Notes: generated by a model not told the origin, from the sequence alone. A stretch of DNA of 64,000 nucleotides from Chryseobacterium taeanense (GCF_900099685.1 NZ_FNDW01000004.1:62001-126000), one strand, 5' to 3'. Shown: positions 53,077 through 61,347, counted from the stretch's first letter. Numbers and translations: made by a program.

Positions 53077-54292
53077 CTTCTAATAATTTTTCCCAATTTG
53101 GATGCCATCCAATTTCAGGGATATTTGACAATTTTAAAAAACTACCATTTTTTACATACATATTTTCAATATTGAAACCTATATCAAACTTAAATTTCAT
53201 CTTTAAATCCTTAATTATGTAAGTATATATTTGGAATCCTAATTGACCTAGTTCATCATCACTATACTCATGTATCTCTTTGCTTATAGTTGAATACAAA
53301 TGATTTTCCCATTCAATTTTACAATTTTGTAAAAAATCAATAAAATCCTCTCTGGTTAGGTTTCCTGTACTTATAATGTGAGTATGCTCAATTTCATATC
53401 TAATAAAGTCTTCTATAGAATTTGTAATAAAATGTTCTTTTGATTTACTATTTATATTCAACAAATTAATTTGCTGTACAAAAATCTCATCTTTTTTGGA
53501 TTCAATATCTATAGGTAATATATTGATATCCTTTTTTGCTCTAAAAATTGCATTGACAATGGAAGATGATCCTAAACAAAGTTTTAATCTTTCACTAAAT
53601 TGAAGTTTTGTAAATTCTGCGTGTTGACTACTTTTCCAATTATAAAAACAGGTAGTTGTCAACCAGCCAAACAACTCTTCATATATTTTATCTTGCTGTT
53701 GCTCAGTATAAGAATCAATATGTAATTTAGTAATTATTGATTTTTTTATATTAGTACTTTCCTTGGTTTCAACATTCTTACAAATTATTTCCAACTCTTT
53801 TTCATTTGCTAGAGCAAAATCTATTAAATTCAGTATTTGAGATATAGTGTTACCCTTCTTACCACTCTTTGTTTTGTACCCATCCAATTTTTTTTGTTGA
53901 GAGTTTCTTAAATCTTGAATTATCTTTTTTACATCTTCAAAATTATTCTTTACAATAAACTTTAATAATGAAGTATCAGAAATTTCTTTATTAGTTGAGC
54001 AATATAATTTTGTATTAGAAGTTATTACCCCTGTTTGAAGTTTCTGAATCCATAGTTGAATTGTCCTCCATAAGGCATATTCTGTATCTTTGAAAGTTGA
54101 CCCACTTTCTAATATTGAATGTTTATCCTGTTCTAAAAGTAGTATAGAACCTTCTTCAGAATGAGCAGCAATATCATCTATTTTTTCTATTGAAATGGAT
54201 TGTGTTTTTTCCTCTAAATTACAAAGAAGAAAAAGTGCTCTTTCAAATTGAAATAAATAGCCTGATATAGAACCTACTGCAGAGTCTGTCAT
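53060..54292 (-). CDS. ABC-3C-type first component with nuclease-like N-terminus
   Basis: 410 residues. The start SAVGSISGYLFQFERALFLL, then SIEKIDDI (D39, D40) and LLLEQDKHSI (E54, K57) resemble the N-terminal PD-(D/E)XK region of DUF4297/Cap4-type proteins, where a similar G...Q...AL, DD, Q/E-K pattern occurs. The rest is alpha/beta of unknown fold. It is the first gene of the operon and overlaps the middle component by 17 bp. In described ABC-3C systems this slot is the effector or sensor with a C-terminal variable domain. Fold and function are inferred. Confidence 0.68.
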   Translation of the reverse strand: MTDSAVGSISGYLFQFERALFLLCNLEEKTQSISIEKIDDIAAHSEEGSILLLEQDKHSILESGSTFKDTEYALWRTIQLWIQKLQTGVITSNTKLYCSTNKEISDTSLLKFIVKNNFEDVKKIIQDLRNSQQKKLDGYKTKSGKKGNTISQILNLIDFALANEKELEIICKNVETKESTNIKKSIITKLHIDSYTEQQQDKIYEELFGWLTTTCFYNWKSSQHAEFTKLQFSERLKLCLGSSSIVNAIFRAKKDINILPIDIESKKDEIFVQQINLLNINSKSKEHFITNSIEDFIRYEIEHTHIISTGNLTREDFIDFLQNCKIEWENHLYSTISKEIHEYSDDELGQLGFQIYTYIIKDLKMKFKFDIGFNIENMYVKNGSFLKLSNIPEIGWHPNWEKLLEDDKKS

Positions 54293-54313
54293 TTTGAAAT
54301 TTCATGGTAATAC

Positions 54314-54321
54314 CAAATATA
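54314..54321 (-). promoter_or_regulatory. Promoter -7 element of the ABC-3C-type operon
   Basis: TATATTTG on the minus strand, a perfect TAnnTTTG, 22 bases before the start codon at 54292. A CTTG at 54337-54340 may serve as -33 (15-base spacing, shorter than usual). Confidence 0.5.
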
Positions 54322-54613
54322 CAATTTATAATAATACAAGTAATAAGCAGGTGTAAAATAAGTCACTATTCAATGCTATATATCTTGCTAAAATCATATA
54401 ATTAAATATTTATTGTTTTGCATAAAAAATAAAAACACTTGTCTTTGTATTTTCTAAGTTTTAATAATAATATCTGAATTCTTTTTTACTAATAACTTAT
54501 ATTGTACTTTTTCTATTGTTCCATTAGTACATTGTTTATATTTTAAAATTAAAAACTCAAATTATGAATTTTTTTAATAATAACATTACGGGTTTCCGTA
54601 TTTAAAGTAAATA
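54322..54613. other. Gene-free gap between helicase and ABC-3C-type operon
   Basis: Very AT-rich, no gene. It holds a small hairpin TACGG-GTTT-CCGTA at 54587-54600 just after the helicase stop; without a T-run it is a weak terminator at best. The presence of a separate promoter downstream suggests the helicase and the operon are separate transcription units. Confidence 0.4.
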
Positions 54614-56686
54614 CTACTCCAACCAAGATATTATTTCTTCATTTTCTTTATATATGTTTTTCATAACATCATAAATAAAAGAATTTTTATTTTTTAATGT
54701 GATAACAAGTGTGTCAATTGGTCTAGTTAGAGGTATCAATGACCATAAATATATAAATCTGTCTCTTTTTTGTTCAAATGTTTCTAAAGCCAGTTCATTT
54801 TCATTTTTTTCTTCTTTATATGTCTCCAATTTGTAACGAATAAATTCATCAAAATCTAAACAGATGACTGACCATCCTTCTAAACCTCTACAAGAATCAT
54901 ATTGAAATATTCTGTGCTGATTTGTATCAATTGGATATTGAGATTTACTTCTAAATTGATATGATGTACCATCCCATAATTTAGCTCCAAGCATATTAAA
55001 TTCTTCTAATTTATTAAAATGAGAATAGGTATATCCTTTGTCATTCTTATGCTTTGTCACATTATTTGGTGGTGTAAAAAAGAGCATATCATAAGGAACA
55101 TTATTATTTTTGTATAAATCAGTTAAGAGTTCATTATGTAGCTCATTTGTGTAATCTCCTATTTTTATAATTATTCTACCTCCATTCATTTCTTCTTTAG
55201 GTTCTAAAAGCCAATTTAGTCCAACCTTTTCCGCATACTTATTAATAAACCATACAATGCTTTTTTTCTGTCTTAAGCTCTTATTCTCATATGTTTTATT
55301 AAAGTCTCTTCTAGGTCTCATACCATAAGTCCAATTACAGTTTAGTTTTGTTCTAATTAGCTGGTCTGAACCTTCTGCTAAAATTATGTTATGCTGTCCA
55401 AATAGTTTGTACAAAACAACCTTTTCTCTTTCATCCCAATCTTGACATTCATCAACAAGTAAATACTCAAAGTCAATTGTATCATAATTACTCTTCATCA
55501 AATTTGTTATTTCCTCTTCATCAATAAGACCTTCATCTATAAAGTCAACTAATTCATTTAAAAGTTTATAATAAATTTCATCATCTAAATAATTGTCCAA
55601 TTCAACATCTCCTACCTCATTTGGCTTTGTCCCAATATTGAACCCTTCTAATACATCTTTGAAAAACTTATGTAAAGTAGATATTTTAACAGTATGTGAA
55701 TCAATTCCATCAGGTATCCCTTGCAGAGCTATTATTCTTCTGATATCACTTACTAATGCATGGTTATAAGTTAAAATAAGACATCTTTTTTGATGATTTA
55801 GTGCTAAGTCAAATGCAGCATTAAGTAATTTAGTAGTCTTACCTGTGCCTGCCTTTCCAGAGAAGATTATTAATTTTTTACCTAAGTCTTCTGCATAATT
55901 TTGATTTTTGAATAACTTCCTATTAAGTCTCTCTATCTTATCTCTGGTTAAAGAACCCATCCCTTTCTTGTTTTCCAAAAAAATGTCAAAAACTTTCGCT
56001 TGATTTTCTAAGTCTATATCATCATTTTTTAAAAAATAACTATCATAAGATGCAAAATGTCTATACATTCCATTCTCATCTTTTGCACATCTTGGAAAGT
56101 TTTGTAAAAAAGCTTTTTTAAATAAGTCAATTATTTTAAAATTAGAAGATAAGTAATTATTTAGGTTATTTTCTGTCAAATAATCTAATGATTCTGAACT
56201 AACATTTTTAAACCATATGAAATTTGAAATAAAAGGACTTTTTCCAGTATTTTCCTCTAAATAACTTTTTAGAGAATATTTTTGTTTTTCACTTTGAGAA
56301 GTTACATCCTTTTTTTTATTATCATATTTAACAAATAACGTAAGTCCTTCTCTTGTTATACTTTCTGCTCTATGACTTTTGATCTCAAAAACATAACAAA
56401 AGTTGTTAACAAAAATATTTTTACTTTCTTTAATAATAACAGGTTCTCTTAATGTTGTATCATAAATCTTGGTGTGTATATTTCTTATTAAATGACTTTT
56501 TAGTTTACCAATTACAATTAAATCTATGTCTTTAATTTCTTGCCCATAAAGAGTTGCAGAGGGAATAATTATTATTTCTCCATTATCATTTTGATTGAAA
56601 TATTCTTCAAATGTTTTTTTTAGTTTTTTAGCTTCAGCATATTCAGAGGTTTCCTGACTGCCCTTTATGGTTATTTTTACTGACAT
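54614..56686 (-). CDS. NERD-like nuclease + SF1 (UvrD-like) helicase
   Basis: 690 residues from ATG 56686; an in-frame TTG 21 codons earlier is less likely. N-terminal ~180 residues: a NERD/PD-(D/E)XK-like domain (GQEIKDIDLIVIG, then FCYVFEIKSHRAESI with D and ExK). Helicase core: Walker A FSGKAGTGKTTKLL, LLVDECQDWDEREK (motif II DECQD), ILAEGSDQLIRTK, and YDSCRGLEGWSVICLDF near motif V. Domain order resembles Nhi-type nuclease-helicase immunity and related anti-phage proteins. Lies upstream of the ABC-3C-type operon on the same strand. Defence role inferred. Confidence 0.8.
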   Translation of the reverse strand: MSVKITIKGSQETSEYAEAKKLKKTFEEYFNQNDNGEIIIIPSATLYGQEIKDIDLIVIGKLKSHLIRNIHTKIYDTTLREPVIIKESKNIFVNNFCYVFEIKSHRAESITREGLTLFVKYDNKKKDVTSQSEKQKYSLKSYLEENTGKSPFISNFIWFKNVSSESLDYLTENNLNNYLSSNFKIIDLFKKAFLQNFPRCAKDENGMYRHFASYDSYFLKNDDIDLENQAKVFDIFLENKKGMGSLTRDKIERLNRKLFKNQNYAEDLGKKLIIFSGKAGTGKTTKLLNAAFDLALNHQKRCLILTYNHALVSDIRRIIALQGIPDGIDSHTVKISTLHKFFKDVLEGFNIGTKPNEVGDVELDNYLDDEIYYKLLNELVDFIDEGLIDEEEITNLMKSNYDTIDFEYLLVDECQDWDEREKVVLYKLFGQHNIILAEGSDQLIRTKLNCNWTYGMRPRRDFNKTYENKSLRQKKSIVWFINKYAEKVGLNWLLEPKEEMNGGRIIIKIGDYTNELHNELLTDLYKNNNVPYDMLFFTPPNNVTKHKNDKGYTYSHFNKLEEFNMLGAKLWDGTSYQFRSKSQYPIDTNQHRIFQYDSCRGLEGWSVICLDFDEFIRYKLETYKEEKNENELALETFEQKRDRFIYLWSLIPLTRPIDTLVITLKNKNSFIYDVMKNIYKENEEIISWLE

Positions 56687-56689
56687 AAA

Positions 56690-57283
56690 AAATATTTTCA
56701 AATATAAATCTAATGTTTTCCTCTGAATAGTTAAATATTTGTTTGTCAATTTTTTAAAAAATTACTATACATTATCAAAATGGTTGAACTAATTTTTTTA
56801 AAATATTTTAAGAACATATTCTAATACGAATCTCCCCACATCAAGCACCCTCATTTATTCCTAATACTCAGAAAAAATTTATACAAAATAAAATTTTAGA
56901 GGGTTTATTCTCTCGCAGAGGTCCTGTCAAAACAAGCCCCCTGTACATTTTCTTTCCCCAATATCCCGCACCCAATTCCAGAGAAATCTTTTTTCTAAGA
57001 GGAGATATTGATTTCAAAACAATTTAAGATAAATTTTATTCTCAAAGATTTGTTTTAAACACATTTAAACTTGGATGCTATTTTTAGTTTTTATGTCATG
57101 AGTTTCATGAATTTTTAAAATTGTTGACTTGTAAGACTTAAGTTTTTAATCAATCAGATGTTTTTTTATTTTAAAGCATAATACCTTTTTTCTCTATGTC
57201 ACCCCCACCAAACACCTCCACTTATTCTTAGGTCTTAATAAATCAGGCTGTCCATTTAATATTTAACTCAAAAATCAAAAACA
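56690..57283. other. AT-rich gap with two similar ~38-bp segments
   Basis: Nearly 600 bases with no convincing gene. Two similar segments in direct orientation stand out (about 56832-56870, ACATCAAGCACCCTC..TTATTCCTAA, and about 57200-57236, CACCAAACACCTCC..TTATTCTTAG), roughly 70 % alike. They could be promoter or binding sites, or an origin/transfer site, but this is unproven. The promoter of the gene at 57284 should lie here. Confidence 0.35.
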
Positions 57284-57634
57284 ATGGTAAGAATTTTAGG
57301 CTACAAACAAAGACAAAAAGAAGATGGAACAGAGTTTTATCTTTTAGAAGTACAAGGTGGTATTGAAATGGTATTAAGTAAAGCCACAGGTCAATACTAT
57401 GCTACAGCTAAGAAAGCTACTGTATCAACTACATTTGATGAAGAAACATGCAAAGCTTTGGTAGGAAGTCAGATGCCTGGCAAAGTTTCAAAAATTAAAA
57501 CTGAACCATATCAGTATGTAATCAAAGAATCTGGGGAAACCATTTCTTTGGAACATAAATACATTTACCTTCCTGAAGGTGTAGAAAGTTCCGAAGAGAA
57601 ACTGGCAAAGCAACTTGAAGAAGCTTTTGCATAA
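57284..57634 (+). CDS. Conserved mobile-element protein (116 aa)
   Basis: 116 residues, ATG after an A-rich ribosome region. Mostly beta-strand (VRILGYKQRQKEDGTEFYLLEVQGGIEMVLS...YYATAKKATVSTTF) with a helical acidic end (SSEEKLAKQLEEAFA). I recognise the type as a hypothetical protein next to RadC-like genes on Bacteroidota elements but can give no function; a small nucleic-acid-binding (OB-like) role is possible. Single gene with a terminator. Confidence 0.65.
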   Translation: MVRILGYKQRQKEDGTEFYLLEVQGGIEMVLSKATGQYYATAKKATVSTTFDEETCKALVGSQMPGKVSKIKTEPYQYVIKESGETISLEHKYIYLPEGVESSEEKLAKQLEEAFA

Positions 57635-57638
57635 AAAT

Positions 57639-57697
57639 AATCTGTCCATTTTTCCTAAATCCATATATTGGGTTTGAGAATTTTGGACGGATTTTTA
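57639..57697 (+). terminator. Branched hairpin terminator
   Basis: Outer stem AATCTGTCCA / TGGACGGATT (one wobble) encloses a second stem AAATCC / GGGTTT; a T-tract follows at 57692-57696. Ends the 116-aa gene. Confidence 0.6.
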
Positions 57698-57705
57698 TGT
57701 TACTA

Positions 57706-57758
57706 AAATGTCCATTTTGTGTACCAGTATATAGTATTATCACATAAAATGGACATTT
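57706..57758. promoter_or_regulatory. 13-bp inverted repeat upstream of the RadC-like gene
   Basis: AAATGTCCATTTT (57706-57718) and AAAATGGACATTT (57746-57758) are perfect reverse complements around a 27-bp spacer. Probable operator or mRNA hairpin controlling the RadC-like gene; the ATG at 57749 lies within its right arm. Confidence 0.55.
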
Positions 57759-57796
57759 ATTCAAAAATTATTTACTCACAAACACCCTTTTACCAC

Positions 57797-58243
57797 ATGA
57801 ATCAAAATTTAAAAGTGGCAGAATTACTTGTTTCTTATTCTCCCAATATAATATCTGAACAAAAAATAAGTAATAGCAGAGAAACATACAGTTTAATCAC
57901 AAACCATTGGAATCTTGATACAATGGAAATGTATGAGGAAGTTAAAATAATTCTTTTCAACAGAGCAAATAAGGCTTTAGGTGTCTATGATTTATCCAAA
58001 GGAGGTATGTCTTCTAGCATCATTGATGTGAAGATTATACTTTCAATTGTTCTGAAAACCTTAGCTAGTGGAATTATTTTAGTTCATAATCATCCAAGTG
58101 GAAATCTTGTCCCTAGCAAATTTGATATTGATGTAACCCAGAAATTAAAATCAGCTTGTGATTTGATGGATGTAGCATTTCTGGATCATTTAATTATTTC
58201 AAAAGAAAATTATTTCAGTTTTGCTGATGATGGATTGTTATAA
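57797..58243 (+). CDS. RadC/JAB-domain protein
   Basis: 148 residues from ATG 57797; this start fits the usual length of mobile-element RadC proteins. The ATG at 57749 is an alternative (16 extra residues). JAB1/MPN metalloprotease-like fold: metal motif ILVHNHPSGNLVPSKFDIDVTQKL (H-x-H...S...D) and FLDHLIISKENYFSFADDGLL. Many Bacteroidota integrative elements carry one such 'DNA repair protein RadC' copy; actual activity is unknown. Preceded by a 13-bp inverted repeat. Confidence 0.9.
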   Translation: MNQNLKVAELLVSYSPNIISEQKISNSRETYSLITNHWNLDTMEMYEEVKIILFNRANKALGVYDLSKGGMSSSIIDVKIILSIVLKTLASGIILVHNHPSGNLVPSKFDIDVTQKLKSACDLMDVAFLDHLIISKENYFSFADDGLL

Positions 58244-58493
58244 TTATATATTTAATTTTCTTTAGACCACTGTAAGGGAATTTAAATTTGGATGATTTTA
58301 GATATTTTTTATACTACATAAAAATATCACTACATATATATCATAGCCAAATCATAACTCTTTTTTAGCCATTAAGTTAATGGATTGAATAAACTCTACT
58401 AAGAATAATATTATTCTGAGCTACTAGATTAAAGTGGAAACAAACAGGATAAATAAGAAGTAAAGCTTAATATAATTAACAAATAGCCAAATT

Positions 58494-58730
58494 TTAAATT
58501 TCAGTAGATTCAAGATTTACTAAATCTGCAAGCTTCATATCCATTGCTTCTGCAATTCTGAAAAGTGTAATTACTGTAGGATTGGTTCTACCAGCTTCAA
58601 TTCTTGAAATATTTGTAGGATCAATATTTCCATCCATTTTGCCAACTAAATCAGCTTGTGAGATTCCTTTCTGTAATCTCACCTCTTTAATTCTTTTACC
58701 AATTTTTTTAAGAATTTCAGATTTATCCAA
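58494..58730 (-). CDS. XRE-family regulator of the island (78 aa)
   Basis: 78 residues, TTG start (no in-frame ATG near; the ATG one frame off would give no HTH). Cro/C1-type HTH: IGKRIKEVRLQKGISQADLVGKMDGNIDPTNISRIEAGRTNPTVITLFRIAEAMDMKLADLV. The TGCCATATATGGCA palindrome and TTGCCATAT half-site directly upstream form a likely autoregulatory operator. It may control the divergent cargo genes to the right. Confidence 0.88.
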   Translation of the reverse strand: MDKSEILKKIGKRIKEVRLQKGISQADLVGKMDGNIDPTNISRIEAGRTNPTVITLFRIAEAMDMKLADLVNLESTEI

Positions 58731-58731
58731 C

Positions 58732-58796
58732 TTGCCATATTTGTCAGGTCAAAGGAACTTAATATATTTACAGATTGTAATGCCATATATGGCAAC
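58732..58796. promoter_or_regulatory. Candidate operator set: TTGCCATAT half-sites and palindrome
   Basis: A perfect 14-bp palindrome TGCCATATATGGCA (58781-58794) and a further TTGCCATAT (58732-58740), whose exact reverse complement ATATGGCAA is at 58788-58796. All lie in the region between the XRE start and the divergent gene, the expected place for a repressor site. Confidence 0.6.
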
Positions 58797-58874
58797 ATTG
58801 AATTTTATCTCGTTATGGATTCCCGTAATGTGTAAACATGAATTATAATTAATTTGCTAACTAAACTTAAAACA

Positions 58875-59339
58875 ATGAAAAAAACTTTATTCCTAATCAT
58901 TCTATTTTTCTCAACTTACCTATATTCTCAAACATCTCAATATGTTGAATTTCCGAATATAAATACAGAGGTTCTTCCTAATAAAGCAAGAATTTATGTT
59001 ATTAGACCAACAGGGAAATTAAGCCATTATTATATAACCCTATCATCTAATGGAAATATGATAGGAAGGCTTGATTATAAAAACTATCTGTGTTGGGATG
59101 TAGATGCAGGTAAATACAATTTAGAAGGAGCTTTTGAGGGCAACAAGATTAGAAAGGATCAGACTGAAAATAAAGATTTCTTTACTGTAAATGCTAAAGA
59201 GGGAAAGACTTATTACATAAGGCTTAGTCCAGCTTATGGTCTAACAACAGGAAAAGCTTCATTTGATATTATTGAACCAGAAAAGGCTCAAGAATATATC
59301 AAAAAATTTCCGAAGCCAAAAGTGAAATATGTTGATTAA
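58875..59339 (+). CDS. DUF2846-like exported protein
   Basis: 154 residues from ATG 58875 after a signal-like start (MKKTLFLIILFFSTYLYSQ). The mature part ARIYVIRPTG...YYITLSSNGNMIGRLDYKNYLCWDVDAGKYNLE matches the DUF2846 pattern (R-I-Y-V-x-R-P, then G-x-L and a glycine-rich D-A-G-K-Y-x-L turn). Envelope protein of unknown role. Divergent from the XRE gene and followed by the GYF protein with a 45-bp gap. Confidence 0.75.
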   Translation: MKKTLFLIILFFSTYLYSQTSQYVEFPNINTEVLPNKARIYVIRPTGKLSHYYITLSSNGNMIGRLDYKNYLCWDVDAGKYNLEGAFEGNKIRKDQTENKDFFTVNAKEGKTYYIRLSPAYGLTTGKASFDIIEPEKAQEYIKKFPKPKVKYVD

Positions 59340-59384
59340 CAAAGGTTACAATCTAAAATATTCAACTGATAACTAATTTTTAGC

Positions 59385-59864
59385 ATGAAAAAATACTTTA
59401 TTTCCTTAGAGGGGCAACAAACAGGACCATACACAATAGAAGAGCTAAAAGCTATGAACTTAACAAACAAATATTTGGTATGGACTGAGGGATTTAGTGG
59501 ATGGAAAAATATTCAATCTGTTCAAGAGCTGAGAGAAAGTATTACAAAGCTTCCTCCCAAAATTGAAAATCAAAAACTGCCCCAAATAAGCAATTCTATT
59601 CTTAGCAGGATAGTATTATTTTCTTTTTTGATTTCAGCGAGTTTATTTTATTATTTAGGAGGGTTTACAGAAAAGAATGAACTGATGGAATTATATTTTG
59701 GAGAAAACTATCTATATAACACAAATTTAAATTCTTATGAGTCAGCACCACAAGTAAGGATGATAATTGCAGGTTTTTCTCTACTTCAAGGCTTGTTGAT
59801 AGGACTTTTGATTTACTATGTAATTAAGATTAATATGTACAAAAAATTATATCTGAAGCTGTAA
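59385..59864 (+). CDS. GYF-like (DUF4339) protein with membrane segments
   Basis: 159 residues. N-terminal ~60 residues are a GYF/DUF4339 domain (YFISLEGQQTGPYTIEELKAMNLTNKYLVWTEGFSGWKNIQ), which binds proline-rich ligands. Two hydrophobic helices (about 70-95 and 125-150) anchor it in the membrane. Probably a small envelope adaptor. Ends at a terminator. Confidence 0.8.
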   Translation: MKKYFISLEGQQTGPYTIEELKAMNLTNKYLVWTEGFSGWKNIQSVQELRESITKLPPKIENQKLPQISNSILSRIVLFSFLISASLFYYLGGFTEKNELMELYFGENYLYNTNLNSYESAPQVRMIIAGFSLLQGLLIGLLIYYVIKINMYKKLYLKL

Positions 59865-59868
59865 AATG

Positions 59869-59898
59869 AAACCACCTCGAAGCAGGTGGTTTTTTTAA
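59869..59898 (+). terminator. Terminator after the GYF gene
   Basis: Perfect 9-bp stem AAACCACCT / AGGTGGTTT with a 6-base loop, followed by seven T. Confidence 0.9.
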
Positions 59899-59910
59899 TC
59901 TCAAATGTAA

Positions 59911-60348
59911 ATGAAAGATCTATTTCTATCTTTAGAAATAGGAGAGGATTATGAAAAATATGAATGGAATCTGGAAATATTAATTTGTGAAGAGGTACCA
60001 ATGTGTGATAAGTATTTATGGGTTGGATCTAAAGTGAATAAGATTTTTAACTTAAAGCCAAGCATAACAAAAGTAATATTTTATTGGGATAGGCTTGAAG
60101 TAGTCATTCATGAATTTGATAATAAACACAGAACTGCCTACAATAAACTTAATGCTAATTTATCAAAGAATTTTTCAACATTAAGTAATGAAAATCTAAA
60201 ATATGGTATTATCATAAATAAATTTTTTATGGGTAAAATAGATTTTTGGAGTCTATATCTGCCCTCTACCAATCAGATTAAACTAATATCTTTTTCAAAC
60301 TCTTTTCCTTACACAAACAACTTAATTGGTTCAATTTTAAAAATCTAA
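59911..60348 (+). CDS. Uncharacterised protein (145 aa)
   Basis: 145 residues, no signal peptide. Rich in aromatic and charged residues (KYEWNLEILICEEVPMCDKYLWVGSK, ITKVIFYWDRLEVVIHEF). I do not recognise it. Its neighbours are the GYF protein and a metallophosphoesterase, the latter starting 16 bp downstream, so it may be co-transcribed with it. Composition looks coding. Confidence 0.55.
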   Translation: MKDLFLSLEIGEDYEKYEWNLEILICEEVPMCDKYLWVGSKVNKIFNLKPSITKVIFYWDRLEVVIHEFDNKHRTAYNKLNANLSKNFSTLSNENLKYGIIINKFFMGKIDFWSLYLPSTNQIKLISFSNSFPYTNNLIGSILKI

Positions 60349-60363
60349 AAAATATAAATACAA

Positions 60364-61077
60364 ATGGGAAGAATACTTATCACAACTGACAATCATGGAA
60401 ACTTAAAAGCTGTAAAACAAGTCTTAGAAAGATGCAAATTCAATCCAAATGAAGACCTATTAATAAATTTAGGAGATGTAGTTGATAGAGGTATTGAAAG
60501 TGCTGAATTAGTTCAATTCTACATTGACTTAGCAGAAAAATGCTTGTACAAACCTTTATTCATTAAAGGAAACCATGATAATTACTGCCACAAATGGCTT
60601 AAATCAGGAGAAATCAGTATGGAGTGGTTAATGAATGGAGGTACGGCAACTATTGATTCTTATATAAGAACAGCCTATTTGGATAGTGAAGCACATTTAA
60701 ATTTCTTTAATGAAATGTTTGATTTCTACATTGATACTAAGAACAGAGGGTATGTTCATGCAGGTTTTACATCTCCTAATGGTTTAGGAAATGATAATTC
60801 TGAAACATACTATTGGGATAGAAGCCTTTGGGAATTAGCTTTGTTAAGTAATGAAACTAATGAACTTCCTGAAGAATTGAGAATATTTGAATCACATAAG
60901 GAAATATTTATAGGACATACCCCAACATTAAATTGGAATGAAACAAAACCTATGAATAACTATAATATATGGAATTTAGATACAGGGGCTGGTTATGGAG
61001 AAGGAAAGGTCACAATCCTTGAAGCTAACTCTAAAATATTTTGGCAGAGTGATATAATAGATGAACTAAACAAATAA
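60364..61077 (+). CDS. PPP-type metallophosphoesterase
   Basis: 237 residues. Motifs of the calcineurin/serine-threonine phosphatase superfamily: TDNHGN, INLGDVVDRG, IKGNHDNY, GHTP and DTGAGYG. The Asp of the usual GDxHG is retained as TDNHGN. Similar small phosphatases (lambda-type or ApaH-like) occur on phages and islands. Substrate could be protein or dinucleotide polyphosphate. Last gene of the island. Confidence 0.85.
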   Translation: MGRILITTDNHGNLKAVKQVLERCKFNPNEDLLINLGDVVDRGIESAELVQFYIDLAEKCLYKPLFIKGNHDNYCHKWLKSGEISMEWLMNGGTATIDSYIRTAYLDSEAHLNFFNEMFDFYIDTKNRGYVHAGFTSPNGLGNDNSETYYWDRSLWELALLSNETNELPEELRIFESHKEIFIGHTPTLNWNETKPMNNYNIWNLDTGAGYGEGKVTILEANSKIFWQSDIIDELNK

Positions 61078-61305
61078 TTAAACATATTGAAATATATATC
61101 TTCCCCTATTATGATAGTATAATTTGTATAAACACAATTAATTGAAAGATTATCTTTTGTAAATAGTGTATTCAGACAGATAATTATAATTAACAATATA
61201 ATCCAGACATTTCCCTATTATGATAGTAAAAAGGTACACTTTCAGGCACACCTTTTAAAGAAATAATATATAAAATACTCAATCTCAATTTGAAACATTG
61301 TCATA
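61078..61305. other. Right-end gap of the island with repeated motifs
   Basis: No gene. CCCTATTATGATAGTA occurs twice as identical 16-mers (61104-61119 and 61213-61228), each with a CTAT..ATAG dyad, and AAAAGGT...ACCTTTT (about 61229-61256) forms a 7-bp inverted pair. Likely sites for integrase, excisionase or a regulator next to attR. Confidence 0.5.
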
Positions 61306-61347
61306 TTCGAGCCCAGGTGGGGCCACTTTTTAAATCAAGCACTTACA
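61306..61347 (+). repeat. Right attachment repeat (attR)
   Basis: 42 bp identical to 42482-42523 except one base (GGGGCC instead of GGGACC), the remnant of the original tRNA 3' end displaced by integration. The change would break an acceptor-stem pair, so this copy is not under tRNA selection. Confidence 0.9.

Larger units (their letters stand above)
42482..61347. mobile_element. Integrated genomic island in a tRNA gene (about 18.9 kb)
   Basis: Bounded by 42-bp direct repeats of the tRNA 3' end (41/42 identical), with a tyrosine integrase gene just inside the left repeat, the layout of an integrative element. Contents from left: integrase, TV-Pol-like polymerase, RecA/Sak4-like ATPase, DUF3871 protein, the defence-like block 47754-56686, a 116-aa conserved protein, RadC/JAB protein, XRE regulator, and small cargo genes. 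No relaxase, T4SS, coat or packaging gene is recognisable, so it is not self-conjugative and not a whole phage. Base composition is lower in GC than the nuo region. Confidence 0.9.

Noticed and set aside
54587..54600. TACGGGTTTCCGTA as a strong terminator
   Set aside because: Stem is only 5 bp and no T-run follows on either strand.
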